From Fibrobacter sp. UWB5 (lineage in GTDB: Bacteria > Fibrobacterota > Fibrobacteria > Fibrobacterales > Fibrobacteraceae): a stretch of DNA of 64,000 bases. Shown here in pieces: positions 44,860-53,448 of the stretch. Under the pieces are notes generated by a model. The model did no database searches. It saw only the letters and a program-made list of their open reading frames with translations, and had not been told where the DNA came from. Within the stretch, counting starts at the first letter, position 1, and each line of letters opens with the position of its first letter. The DNA lies in the NCBI RefSeq assembly GCF_002210295.1, contig NZ_MWQH01000001.1, positions 744,001 through 808,000 of the forward strand, in the 5' to 3' direction. The translations under genes were made by a program, and so were the position numbers.

Positions 44860-46324
44860 TATCGTTAATCTTTTGCCCGTGATTTTGGTTGCCGCAGGCG
44901 CCCTGGTGTCGCTTGCCGCTGAACCGTTCATCAAAGACGAAAACAAGCACAAGGTGCTGCCTTGGGTGGCAAGCTTCTTTATCGCTCTCGCAGCCGGGGC
45001 ATACTACCTGACGACGAACGACACGTTCATGGACTTGTATGCCATGGACCCGATTCGCCGCGTGCTCGGTGTATCTGTTATCCTGTGCGCTTTCCTTGGC
45101 ATTTCGAGCCTCCAGTGGACTCTCGGCCATGAAAAGTTCAAGGGTGGTGAAGCTTACGGTCTGTTGATGCTTGCCACTGCCGGTGCGCTTCTAATGACCC
45201 AGTCCATCGACTTCTTGGCTCTCTACCTGGGCATGGAACTTTCCAGCTTCCCGATTTATGCCTTGGTGGGCCTGCGCCGCAAGGACGTGAACGCAAACGA
45301 AGGTGCTTTCAAGTACTTCGTTTCCGGTGCCATTTTCAGCGTCATCTTCCTTTACGGTGTCGCCCTCATTTACGGTGCTACCGGTTCTACGCATATCTTT
45401 GCCTCCGTTATCGCTGGCCGCGGCCTGCTTTACGGTTTGGGCGTTCTCCTTGCTTTGTTTGCCCTCCTGTTCAAGGCGGGTGCCGCTCCGGTTCACTTCT
45501 GGGTGGCTGACGTCTATACGGGTGCCTCTGTGGCTGTGACCGGCTTTATGGCCGCCGTCGTCAAGGTCGGTGCGCTTGCCGCTCTCGGTACGCTTTGGCT
45601 GGGCTCGCTGGTGACCCGCATCGGTTCTGCTCCGGCTTGGAACCTTGCCGAACAGGTGACCATCCACAGCGAAAACAAGAGCTTGTTCTACGTGATCGTG
45701 GTGGTGTCGCTGCTTTCCATGGCCATCGGTGCTTTTGGCGGTCTCGCCCAGAAGTCTATCCGCCGCATTATGGCATACTCCGCCGTGATGAACGCCGGCT
45801 TTATCGTAATCGGCCTGTTGCTTCCGGACTATGCTACCCAAGGTACGGTGCAGATGGGTGCCATGTTCTACTTCTTGATTACCTATGCCATCGGTAGTGC
45901 CGGTGCTTTGGCCGGTATTGCTTACCTTGCCGGCAAGGAAGACAAACTGGAAACTCTGGAAGACATCCAGGGCCGTGGTCGCAAGCGCCCCTATGTGGCT
46001 GTCGCAACGACCGTTTGCTTGGCAAGCCTTGCAGGTATGCCGCCTGTTGCCGGTTTCCTCGCCAAGTTCACGCTCTTTACCGATGCCCTTTCGGGTGGAC
46101 TCGGCCTTATTGCTGCGATTGCCTTTGGCCTTTCGCTCGTGGCTGCTGTGTTCTACCTGCGCATTGCCTTCGTGCTCTTCATGCCGCTCAAGGCTGAGTG
46201 CGAATGCAAGTGCTGCTGCGGCAAGAACAAGGCTTTCGCCTACTTGTTGCGCTTTGCGGTGACGCTTGCGGCAATCGCGCTCATCTTCATCGGAATTTTC
46301 CCGAAGTATGCGCTGATTGTGTAA
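44852..46324 (+). CDS. nuoN: NADH-quinone oxidoreductase subunit N with Cys-rich loop
   Basis: The 490-residue antiporter-like subunit closes the operon. It has the YLGMELSSFPIYALVGLRR motif with the conserved Glu, KAGAAPVHFWVADVY with the conserved Lys, and AYSAVMNAGF. A loop before the last helix reads ECECKCCCGK, five Cys within nine residues, where other NuoN proteins have a short ordinary loop; metal binding is possible. A strong terminator lies 39 bp after the stop. Confidence 0.96.
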   Translation: MSNIVNLLPVILVAAGALVSLAAEPFIKDENKHKVLPWVASFFIALAAGAYYLTTNDTFMDLYAMDPIRRVLGVSVILCAFLGISSLQWTLGHEKFKGGEAYGLLMLATAGALLMTQSIDFLALYLGMELSSFPIYALVGLRRKDVNANEGAFKYFVSGAIFSVIFLYGVALIYGATGSTHIFASVIAGRGLLYGLGVLLALFALLFKAGAAPVHFWVADVYTGASVAVTGFMAAVVKVGALAALGTLWLGSLVTRIGSAPAWNLAEQVTIHSENKSLFYVIVVVSLLSMAIGAFGGLAQKSIRRIMAYSAVMNAGFIVIGLLLPDYATQGTVQMGAMFYFLITYAIGSAGALAGIAYLAGKEDKLETLEDIQGRGRKRPYVAVATTVCLASLAGMPPVAGFLAKFTLFTDALSGGLGLIAAIAFGLSLVAAVFYLRIAFVLFMPLKAECECKCCCGKNKAFAYLLRFAVTLAAIALIFIGIFPKYALIV

Positions 46325-46362
46325 TTCGCGAATAGCTTTAGCAATCCTTAAAGAATTGATTA

Positions 46363-46387
46363 AGCCCGCTTTCGAGCGGGCTTTTTC
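46363..46387 (+). terminator. Rho-independent terminator of the nuo operon
   Basis: An 8-bp stem (AGCCCGCT with AGCGGGCT) with a TTCG loop is followed by a T-run. It lies 39 bp after nuoN. Confidence 0.93.
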
Positions 46388-46407
46388 TATGGTTTGTAAA
46401 AAAATGC

Positions 46408-46438
46408 TTGAGAAAGGACCTTTTTTCTTATATATTTG
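46408..46438 (+). promoter_or_regulatory. Candidate promoter of the fibro-slime gene (TTG-N20-TATATTTG)
   Basis: TTG at 46408-46410 and TATATTTG at 46431-46438 have exactly 20 bp between them. This is the best match here to the Bacteroidetes consensus. Confidence 0.6.
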
Positions 46439-46478
46439 TTACATGCGCTCAAAAATTCTTTAATCTAGGAGTCTCATG

Positions 46479-49115
46479 ATGAACAATAGACTATTAATGG
46501 CTGTGAGCCTTGCTTTTGCTCAAATGCTGTGGGCAGGGAACACAAAGCATTTCTTTGTGATGATTTCGCCTGACTTTGAAGAATGGATGTCTGCCGTGCC
46601 GATGATCAGTATGGATGGTGGAATGACGGGTAAAGCCATGACCGCTGTAGATGATATGTGCGGTTGGTTTTCTTATGCATTTACCGGTGAAGAACTTACG
46701 GACAACGTGGTGCTTTACCGTGATGACGACACTGAACGAGAAGACGTAATAGGTGTGAATGGTAACTGGGAAACCGCTGCCACGGCTCAACCGATAGCGT
46801 TGAAAATGCTCTTTAATATGGGAGTTGATTCCCTGTTCTTTGTACCAGACGAAGATCAGAAAACCAATGGCGATGGTTACTACTACAGCAAGGCAGAAGT
46901 AGACGGTATAGAAGGTACCTGCTCTTATGTTTTGGCCTCCATTATTTACGATACTGATGCTAGTCTGCATCCGGCATTCTCTTGCTATTCCGCTAGTGGC
47001 AAAGATTGCCAGCAAGGAGCCTTGGATGTAAAAGCTGCGGCCGCACTGCAAGCCGTAAATGCTTGCTTTGGTGTGACTCAGGGCCTTGTGTATTCAACTC
47101 TTGATGCGACTGTTCCTCAGTCCCAGAGAAAGCCGAAATTGAGTGCTAGCGGCAAGAAGTGCTTTATTGATGAAAAATACTTTAATATGTTGTTTAATTA
47201 TACTCCGGGCGTGAACGAAAAGAGCTGCTTTGACATGCCGTTCAAGCGTGCCAAGGATGGCAAGTGGGAATTTGACTCGGATTACTACACTAGCCCGGGA
47301 GTTAACGTACAGGGCGGTTTCTATCCGGTAGAGACTACGACAGATGCTGTGATTCTTGCGGCGGATCCGAACCAAGTCCCTGTGGCTGCAGCCCGTACCA
47401 AGCGTACGGCCGAAGGCCCGGTGTTCTATGCATCGCCCCTTCGTAAAATTAACCAAGCGGAACAGATGCCGGAGATTGATATTCTTTGCAATGGTCCGGG
47501 TTGGAACAAGGGCATGGATTGCGAAGGTCTCTTTGCCGATGGTGCCGGAACGGACGCCGCCCTTTCGCCTAAATTCGGTAAGTGTATTTTTGGTTGGAGC
47601 TGCAAGGCAGATGCTCCTGAAGATTGGGCATTCTTTGTGAGTGGAACTGAAACTCCGGCTGTAAGAAGTGACTCTAATGAACCGCGCTGGACGTCTAAGG
47701 TAAATGATGATGGCACTGGTGGCCGTAATCAGCATTACTGTTTAGAATCTCATGCTAAATTTGTTTATAAGCCCGGTCTGAAATTTAGCTTCCGTAGTGA
47801 GGGGGGTGATGCTTGGGTCTTTGTTGACAATACCTTGGCCGCGGATCTTGGTGGCATTCATTTATCGACGCCGGGGTATGTGGACCTAGATAAATTCAAG
47901 GGTTACGATGGTAGCTTGCTGACGGTTGGCAATCAGTATGACCTTGATATCTTCTACTGCGACCGCCGTACTCCTATGGCAGGCTTGCGTGTCAAGACGA
48001 ATGCGTACGTTTCGCGGAAGACTGCTATTAGCGTGAAGGGTAAAAAGAATCCGACAAATCCCGCTGAAACGTCTTACGAAATCTGCTTCACGGCGACAGG
48101 CGATGGTTCTTGCGCTTCTGCTCTGACGGGTTCTGACGAAGGAAAAACCTATTGCGGCTCCGAGCTTCTTCTGGAGGCGGGCATCATTCCCTCTTACACG
48201 CTCGTGAAAGGAAACAAAGTTTCTTCTGAACCGGTTGCTGGTTTTGAAGATGTTTCTACTTCGGGCGTGTACAAGTGCGGCATCAATTTGACGAATCCTG
48301 CCATTCCGAAGGTGGACAAATCCAGCATTTGCTTGCCGGGTGGCTATTACACCTTGTTCGTGACTATTGGTGGCAAGTCCAAGAAGATCATGAGCTTCAA
48401 GACCGCCATGGAAATGGATGTACTCTACAGGAACGGTAACGCCATTTCTGTGGATGATGAAACCGGCGATGTTGTTCAGAAGGGAAAGTACTCTGTGGAG
48501 ACCATCGCTATGGGTGGCGAAATGATTCCGGTCTATGTATCTGCCGTCTCCTCTAGTAACGATTCCAGTGACCTTGAAATCCTTCCGCAAGAAGCTGTCG
48601 GCATGGAATATACGCTCTCTTATGACAAGTTAATGAAAGTGTACAAAAAGATTGTTGACTCAAATGGTGACGAAACATTCCAGAAGATTCGTTCTGGTGA
48701 AAAACTGACAATCGGTGAGTCCGGTGTTGATACCCTCTACGCAACCGTTGATAAGGATGATTTGTCCGATTCTATTCAATCCTTTGAAGTCAGCGTGACG
48801 GGTAGGCCCAATAGCCTGAAACTGAACTTCTCGAAGAATCCCGTTTCCGATAAAATTCCAGGAAAGGGTGGCGCTGCAGTTGGAAAAATTGCAAAGTCTT
48901 CCTTCTACGTGAGACAGACGGGCTCGTATCAATTTACCATTGTGATGGATGAATCGGTTACGTCGATCCAGAGAAACTTTGCCGTGATGGATCTGCAGGG
49001 CCGAATTGTGCAACAAGGTGTAATCAATTCTACGGAGACCACTGTACCGGTGTTGTCGTCCGGCACCTATGTGGTCAAAGTTGGCCAGGAAATGCAGCGA
49101 ATCAACGTTCGGTAG
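46479..49115 (+). CDS. Fibro-slime domain surface protein with T9SS tail
   Basis: The 878-residue secreted protein begins with a signal peptide (MNNRLLMAVSLAFAQMLWA). The start at the second ATG has TAGGAG at better spacing; the first ATG adds one Met. The fibro-slime core lies at about residues 390-510 and resembles a PA14-like lectin fold (FSFRSEGGDAWVFVDNTLAADLGG, YDLDIFYCDR). The N-terminal ~330 residues contain several Cys pairs and no recognised family. The last ~75 residues (FAVMDLQGRIVQQG ... GTYVVKVGQ, ending RINVR) form a T9SS sorting domain. Fibro-slime proteins are linked in the literature to cellulose adhesion by Fibrobacter; here the role is inferred. Confidence 0.88.
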   Translation: MNNRLLMAVSLAFAQMLWAGNTKHFFVMISPDFEEWMSAVPMISMDGGMTGKAMTAVDDMCGWFSYAFTGEELTDNVVLYRDDDTEREDVIGVNGNWETAATAQPIALKMLFNMGVDSLFFVPDEDQKTNGDGYYYSKAEVDGIEGTCSYVLASIIYDTDASLHPAFSCYSASGKDCQQGALDVKAAAALQAVNACFGVTQGLVYSTLDATVPQSQRKPKLSASGKKCFIDEKYFNMLFNYTPGVNEKSCFDMPFKRAKDGKWEFDSDYYTSPGVNVQGGFYPVETTTDAVILAADPNQVPVAAARTKRTAEGPVFYASPLRKINQAEQMPEIDILCNGPGWNKGMDCEGLFADGAGTDAALSPKFGKCIFGWSCKADAPEDWAFFVSGTETPAVRSDSNEPRWTSKVNDDGTGGRNQHYCLESHAKFVYKPGLKFSFRSEGGDAWVFVDNTLAADLGGIHLSTPGYVDLDKFKGYDGSLLTVGNQYDLDIFYCDRRTPMAGLRVKTNAYVSRKTAISVKGKKNPTNPAETSYEICFTATGDGSCASALTGSDEGKTYCGSELLLEAGIIPSYTLVKGNKVSSEPVAGFEDVSTSGVYKCGINLTNPAIPKVDKSSICLPGGYYTLFVTIGGKSKKIMSFKTAMEMDVLYRNGNAISVDDETGDVVQKGKYSVETIAMGGEMIPVYVSAVSSSNDSSDLEILPQEAVGMEYTLSYDKLMKVYKKIVDSNGDETFQKIRSGEKLTIGESGVDTLYATVDKDDLSDSIQSFEVSVTGRPNSLKLNFSKNPVSDKIPGKGGAAVGKIAKSSFYVRQTGSYQFTIVMDESVTSIQRNFAVMDLQGRIVQQGVINSTETTVPVLSSGTYVVKVGQEMQRINVR

Positions 49116-49144
49116 CGAAAACGAATCCGTATAACTAGAAGAAG

Positions 49145-49184
49145 AATCCTTTTTTGTTAAATTTATACAAAAAAGGATTTTTTT
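49145..49184 (+). terminator. Terminator-like hairpin overlapping the ispF ribosome-binding site
   Basis: A 13-bp stem (AATCCTTTTTTGT with ACAAAAAAGGATT) with a 9-nt loop is followed by a run of T that ends at the ispF ATG. The right arm contains AAGGA, the only good ribosome-binding site of ispF, at 7-nt spacing. The loop carries TAAATTTA, a possible promoter box of ispF. Confidence 0.7.
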
Positions 49185-49670
49185 ATGGATAAGATTTATC
49201 GTTCGGGCATCGGGTTTGATGTCCACAAGTTGGTAGAAGGCCGCAAGTGCATTATTGGCGGCGTGGATATTCCTTACGAAAAGGGCTTGCTCGGTCACAG
49301 CGATGCAGACGTCTTGCTGCATGCCATTAGCGATGCCTTGCTCGGTGCCGCTGGCCTTGGCGATATCGGTACGTACTTCCCGGATACAGACCCGGCATTC
49401 AAAGGCGCTGACAGCTTGGAACTTTTGCGCAAGGTGGGCGAAGAAGTCCGTAAGGCCGGTTACGAAATCATCAATATCGACAGTATCGTGATGTGCGAAC
49501 GCCCGAAGGTGAACCCGCACAAGGACCAGATGAAGGCAAACATTGCCCGCGTACTCGGTCTCGATATCAAACAGATCGGTATCAAGGGTACCACCACCGA
49601 AAAGCTCGGTTTTACGGGCCGTGGCGAAGGTATTGCCAGCCAGGCTGTTGCCATGGTTCGCAGCCTTTAA
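49185..49670 (+). CDS. ispF: 2-C-methyl-D-erythritol 2,4-cyclodiphosphate synthase
   Basis: The 161-residue enzyme makes MEcPP from CDP-ME-2-phosphate in the MEP isoprenoid pathway. The zinc ligands Asp12, His14 (GFDVHKL) and His46 ([12 protein letters not shown]) are present. [22 protein letters not shown] and the C-terminal signature [20 protein letters not shown] are all clear. Size is normal for a single-domain IspF, not the IspDF fusion. It is flanked by surface-protein genes and its ribosome-binding site lies in the right arm of a terminator-like hairpin. Confidence 0.98.
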   Translation: MDKIYRSGIGFDVHKLVEGRKCIIGGVDIPYEKGLLGHSDADVLLHAISDALLGAAGLGDIGTYFPDTDPAFKGADSLELLRKVGEEVRKAGYEIINIDSIVMCERPKVNPHKDQMKANIARVLGLDIKQIGIKGTTTEKLGFTGRGEGIASQAVAMVRSL

Positions 49671-49678
49671 TATCTTTT
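49648..49678 (+). promoter_or_regulatory. Candidate promoter of the GLUG gene pair (TTG-N20-TATCTTTT)
   Basis: TTG at 49648-49650, inside the end of ispF, is exactly 20 bp from TATCTTTT at 49671-49678. The box ends 29 bp before the GLUG start codon. Confidence 0.5.
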
Positions 49679-49707
49679 AGATAAAATACATAGTTAGGAG
49701 AACAAAG

Positions 49708-52700
49708 ATGCTTAAACGAATCTACGCAGCTGTATTGCTGCTTGTATTCGCCCAGGTCTCGTATGCGGCCTGGGATGGTTCCGTCAAAATTCCGAAAACG
49801 GTCAAGACCGGCGGCGTGGAATACTACGAGATCACCTCACCCGAGGAACTGATCGGTTTCTTGGATTCCGTGACGACGGCGAATATGGGCAAACCAAGCC
49901 TCAGGGCTTATTTGAAGAACGATATCGTTTTCGGTGCCGATACGTCAAAGCTTTGTTCCAAGCGATGGGTACGTAGTAATCGTAACGAGTACTTCGAAGG
50001 CGATTTTGATGGCAAGGGCCACACTATTTACGGCTTGAATGCGGAACGTTCGTTGTTCCAAATCGTGGGTCAGGGGGGCGGCTTCGTTCACGACTTTAAT
50101 GTGGCGAACAGTTCTTTTGGCAGCGATACGGCCTATATGGCCGCTGCGGTAGTGACAGAAATGCAATCGGGGCTTTCGAACGTAAACGTAATCAATACGG
50201 ATGTTCGTAGTGGATTTATCGCAGGCGGCGTTGTGGCTCGAATGCTGAGCCCTTCGGATGCTCAATTGGCTTATATCTTGAGCTGCAATATGATTGGTGG
50301 TTCCGTTAAAGGTGGCACCTATGTGGGCGGTGTCGTAGGTACGGCTTATGGGCGCATTGCCGGTTGTAGCAATTCGGCGAAGGTCACTTTTGTAAAGAAT
50401 GAACGTGTCCAGCCGGAGTACAATATCTTTGTTGGCGGCATTGCTGGCGATGCAGAAGCTCGAGACGGTATCGCTATTGAAAATAGCGTTAACCGCGGTG
50501 ATGTCGAAATGGTGTCGGGTGCTTCGCTGTCTTATGCGGGTGGCGTTGTCGGTTTTGTGTTGGGCTCTGTGACGAACCTTCAGAACTATGGAAAGGTTTC
50601 TGCGAAGACTGCCTTTACTTGCGATACGGTAAGTTCTGATTGGCAAATTACTCTTTATGTCGGAGGTATTGCTGGTAGCAAGCATTACCGTAATTACGAA
50701 GAAAGCGAAACCCGTGATTTCGTGAACGAGGGCGATGTAACTGCGATTGTTGAATCTGCTCTTGACGAAGGTATTTTGGCAGTGGGCGGAATCTTTGGTG
50801 AAAACAAGAATAACGCCTTCCGCAATGCCTTGAATAAGGGTACCGTCAAAGCCTATGGCTCCGGTAAATACAGAAAGGTTTATGCCGGTGGCGTTATCGG
50901 TTACACCGCGATTTATTCGAATGTACGCGGTTATGAAAAGCTAGGCAACCGCGGCAATGTCTCTGCCGAAGGCCCGTACCGAGTTTGGACGGGTGGCATT
51001 GCCGGTTATTTGGAACGCGCTACTTCTCCGTTCCTCGCATTGTCCTTGTCTTACAATTATGGCGATGTTACCGGTTCTGTTGCAGAAGATCCGACAGAAT
51101 ACGGTGTCTTGAATGTGGGCGGTGTTCTTGGCTATGCTGACGGGCTTTCCATTTCCGATGTCTATAATCGTGGTAAAGTGATTGCCAAGGGGAAGTTGAA
51201 TAAGGGAAGTAGCGAAGTGGGTGGACTTGTCGGCTTCTTCAATTATTCCGATCGCCCGATTTCGAATTCTTACAGCGCCGCTCCCGTTGTCAAAGGCGAT
51301 ACCCTTGGCGGCATTTATGGATATTCGGGCCTGAGCTATTCGCCGATCAATACTTACTATGACGGCTCTCTTGCGAATATTGCTACGGCAGGCAGATTCT
51401 ACTATGATGCGACCAATAGCGCAGAATGCAAAAAGACAACTGAAGATCTCCAGAGCGAAAACATGGTTGTCTTGCTGAATACGACTGGCGGAACGGTGGC
51501 TAATCGCAATTTGTGGACGCGTCGCCCTGACGGTTATCCGGTTCTCAAGTTCGATAGCCTGTATAAGAATGATTCTGCTTATTTCGATATGCAGCAGTAT
51601 GCGATGCCGCCTTCTCAAGCAGATGGCGATACCTTGGTTTATACCATTTCTAAGGCGGAAGAATTGGCAGCCTTTTTGGAAATGCCTCGTTATTTCGAAA
51701 AGTATGGGTACAAGAAAATTAAGGTGGAGCTTGCAAGCGATATCGTGATGGGCCGCGACACTACGCTTTTGGCTGCTCGTCAGATGTCTGCGGATACGGG
51801 CTATACCAGTTGCCTGAAGGCCGACTTTGACGGTAAAGACCATGCCATTTATGGCCTCAACATGTCGAGAGCGATGTTCTTCTGCATGGATTCTGGCGTG
51901 GTCGTGCAGAACTTGACCATTGCAAACAGCCGCTTCGAAAATGACTGGGGTTGGTCTGCGGCAGCCGTGGTTATTAGTAATGGCGGCACTGTTAGAAACG
52001 TGACTGTGCGCAACAGCTTGGTTCGCGGTGGGTATTCTGCGGGCGGCATTGTCGCTAACAACCATTATGCGAAATATGGCATTGTGCTGAATTCTAAAAA
52101 TGAAAATACGACGGTGATTTCGTCGAATATTTCTGGTGGTATTGCCGGTGAATCCGAAGGCGTGCTGCAGAGCGTTCGAAACTCTGGCCGGGTGTATGGA
52201 CGCTTGGCTGGTGGCATTGTAGGTAAAAACGCTCCTTATTACATTTTCAACAATAGTGCTAGATTGGTTTCTGACGCTTACAATTCGGGAACGGTTGTTG
52301 CCACTGGCGAAGCACCTGTTGCTGGCGGTGGCATTGCTGGTTATAGTCAGTTGTCTGTCATAAGCGGCGCGTTTAATACGGGCTTGGTCGAAGGATCCGT
52401 CAATAGGGGAGCGCTTATGGTCGGTGGCGTTGCGGGCCGAATCGATTCAACAACGACCCTTACGGGATCGGGTAACTGGGGCCGTGTGCATGCTCTGAAT
52501 GGCGAAATGGTTTATGCCGGTGGCTTGGCTGGACGTGTTGATGGAAACATAATGTATGATGCGGATGGAAACGGTTTCGGGCTTCTTGCTAATGTGGTGT
52601 TCAGCTTTAATTACGGCCCTGTGACTGTAAAGAAGGCTTCTGATGAATCTTATGCGGGTGGGCTCATTGGTATTGGCAAGGGCATTACCATGCAGACAGA

Positions 52701-53418
52701 TTATAACAGAGGTGCCGTAAGAAACGAAGCGAATGTCGCTAATGCCATAACGGGTGGAATCGGTGGGTTGTTGGATTCCGTGATTATCGCTCAGTCTTAC
52801 TCCTATGGCGACACCTTGATTGGTAAAAAGGTGGGAGCCGTGCTTTATGAACCGACAGGCTTTTTCAAGTTTAACCATGTGATGTACGCCTCGAATATAG
52901 AAGATGCCTATAGAGTTTCTTCGGCAGCAGGGACTGATTCCATTGTGGAACCCCTGAGCTTTGAAGAAATGATGTATCCGTCTGTGATGCAGTTGCATCC
53001 GGGTTTCAAGAACGAAAAATATGTTGATAATGGGTGCTTGCCGGTATTCAGTTATGACACGACGAGCGCTTGCGCGGTAACGGTGGTCAAGGACTTCTTT
53101 GGCGACGCCGATGAACCGTATAAGGTGGGCTATATTGTAGACGTCTTCTATGCAGATTCTACGTTGAATCCGAATGATAGCGGCTTGACTCCTGTGTTGC
53201 CGAAACCGGTGGTTTCGCTGTTGCAGGTGGAAGTTTCTGGTCGTAACGTAGCCGTGACGGGCTTGCTTGAGAATAGGCCTGTGATGGTGTTCGATATGCG
53301 TGGCCGCATGGTGGCCTCGGTTCGATTCCATGGGACTTCGGTGAACCTGATGATTCCGAAGTCGGGCCGTTACCTGGTCCGTAGCGGCAAACAGTCTCGC
53401 TTGATTGTTGTCAGATAA
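49708..53418 (+). CDS. GLUG-repeat surface protein, two modules, T9SS tail
   Basis: The 1,236-residue protein has a signal peptide (MLKRIYAAVLLLVFAQVSYA) after the ribosome-binding site TTAGGAG. It is built of two homologous modules. Each begins with a YEITSPEEL/YTISKAEEL segment, then a D(G)KGH/DGKDH-IYGLN strand, and continues with many GGVVG/GGIAG-type GLUG repeats predicted to stack as a beta-helix. The C-terminal ~70 residues (FDMRGRMVASV ... YLVRSGKQSRLIVVR) are a T9SS-type tail. The second module is closely related to the single-module protein encoded 30 bp downstream. Adhesion or surface-layer function is inferred. No catalytic motif is visible. Confidence 0.86.
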   Translation: MLKRIYAAVLLLVFAQVSYAAWDGSVKIPKTVKTGGVEYYEITSPEELIGFLDSVTTANMGKPSLRAYLKNDIVFGADTSKLCSKRWVRSNRNEYFEGDFDGKGHTIYGLNAERSLFQIVGQGGGFVHDFNVANSSFGSDTAYMAAAVVTEMQSGLSNVNVINTDVRSGFIAGGVVARMLSPSDAQLAYILSCNMIGGSVKGGTYVGGVVGTAYGRIAGCSNSAKVTFVKNERVQPEYNIFVGGIAGDAEARDGIAIENSVNRGDVEMVSGASLSYAGGVVGFVLGSVTNLQNYGKVSAKTAFTCDTVSSDWQITLYVGGIAGSKHYRNYEESETRDFVNEGDVTAIVESALDEGILAVGGIFGENKNNAFRNALNKGTVKAYGSGKYRKVYAGGVIGYTAIYSNVRGYEKLGNRGNVSAEGPYRVWTGGIAGYLERATSPFLALSLSYNYGDVTGSVAEDPTEYGVLNVGGVLGYADGLSISDVYNRGKVIAKGKLNKGSSEVGGLVGFFNYSDRPISNSYSAAPVVKGDTLGGIYGYSGLSYSPINTYYDGSLANIATAGRFYYDATNSAECKKTTEDLQSENMVVLLNTTGGTVANRNLWTRRPDGYPVLKFDSLYKNDSAYFDMQQYAMPPSQADGDTLVYTISKAEELAAFLEMPRYFEKYGYKKIKVELASDIVMGRDTTLLAARQMSADTGYTSCLKADFDGKDHAIYGLNMSRAMFFCMDSGVVVQNLTIANSRFENDWGWSAAAVVISNGGTVRNVTVRNSLVRGGYSAGGIVANNHYAKYGIVLNSKNENTTVISSNISGGIAGESEGVLQSVRNSGRVYGRLAGGIVGKNAPYYIFNNSARLVSDAYNSGTVVATGEAPVAGGGIAGYSQLSVISGAFNTGLVEGSVNRGALMVGGVAGRIDSTTTLTGSGNWGRVHALNGEMVYAGGLAGRVDGNIMYDADGNGFGLLANVVFSFNYGPVTVKKASDESYAGGLIGIGKGITMQTDYNRGAVRNEANVANAITGGIGGLLDSVIIAQSYSYGDTLIGKKVGAVLYEPTGFFKFNHVMYASNIEDAYRVSSAAGTDSIVEPLSFEEMMYPSVMQLHPGFKNEKYVDNGCLPVFSYDTTSACAVTVVKDFFGDADEPYKVGYIVDVFYADSTLNPNDSGLTPVLPKPVVSLLQVEVSGRNVAVTGLLENRPVMVFDMRGRMVASVRFHGTSVNLMIPKSGRYLVRSGKQSRLIVVR

Positions 53419-53448
53419 CCTAGAGAATTTTTTGTTAGGAGATTCGCT

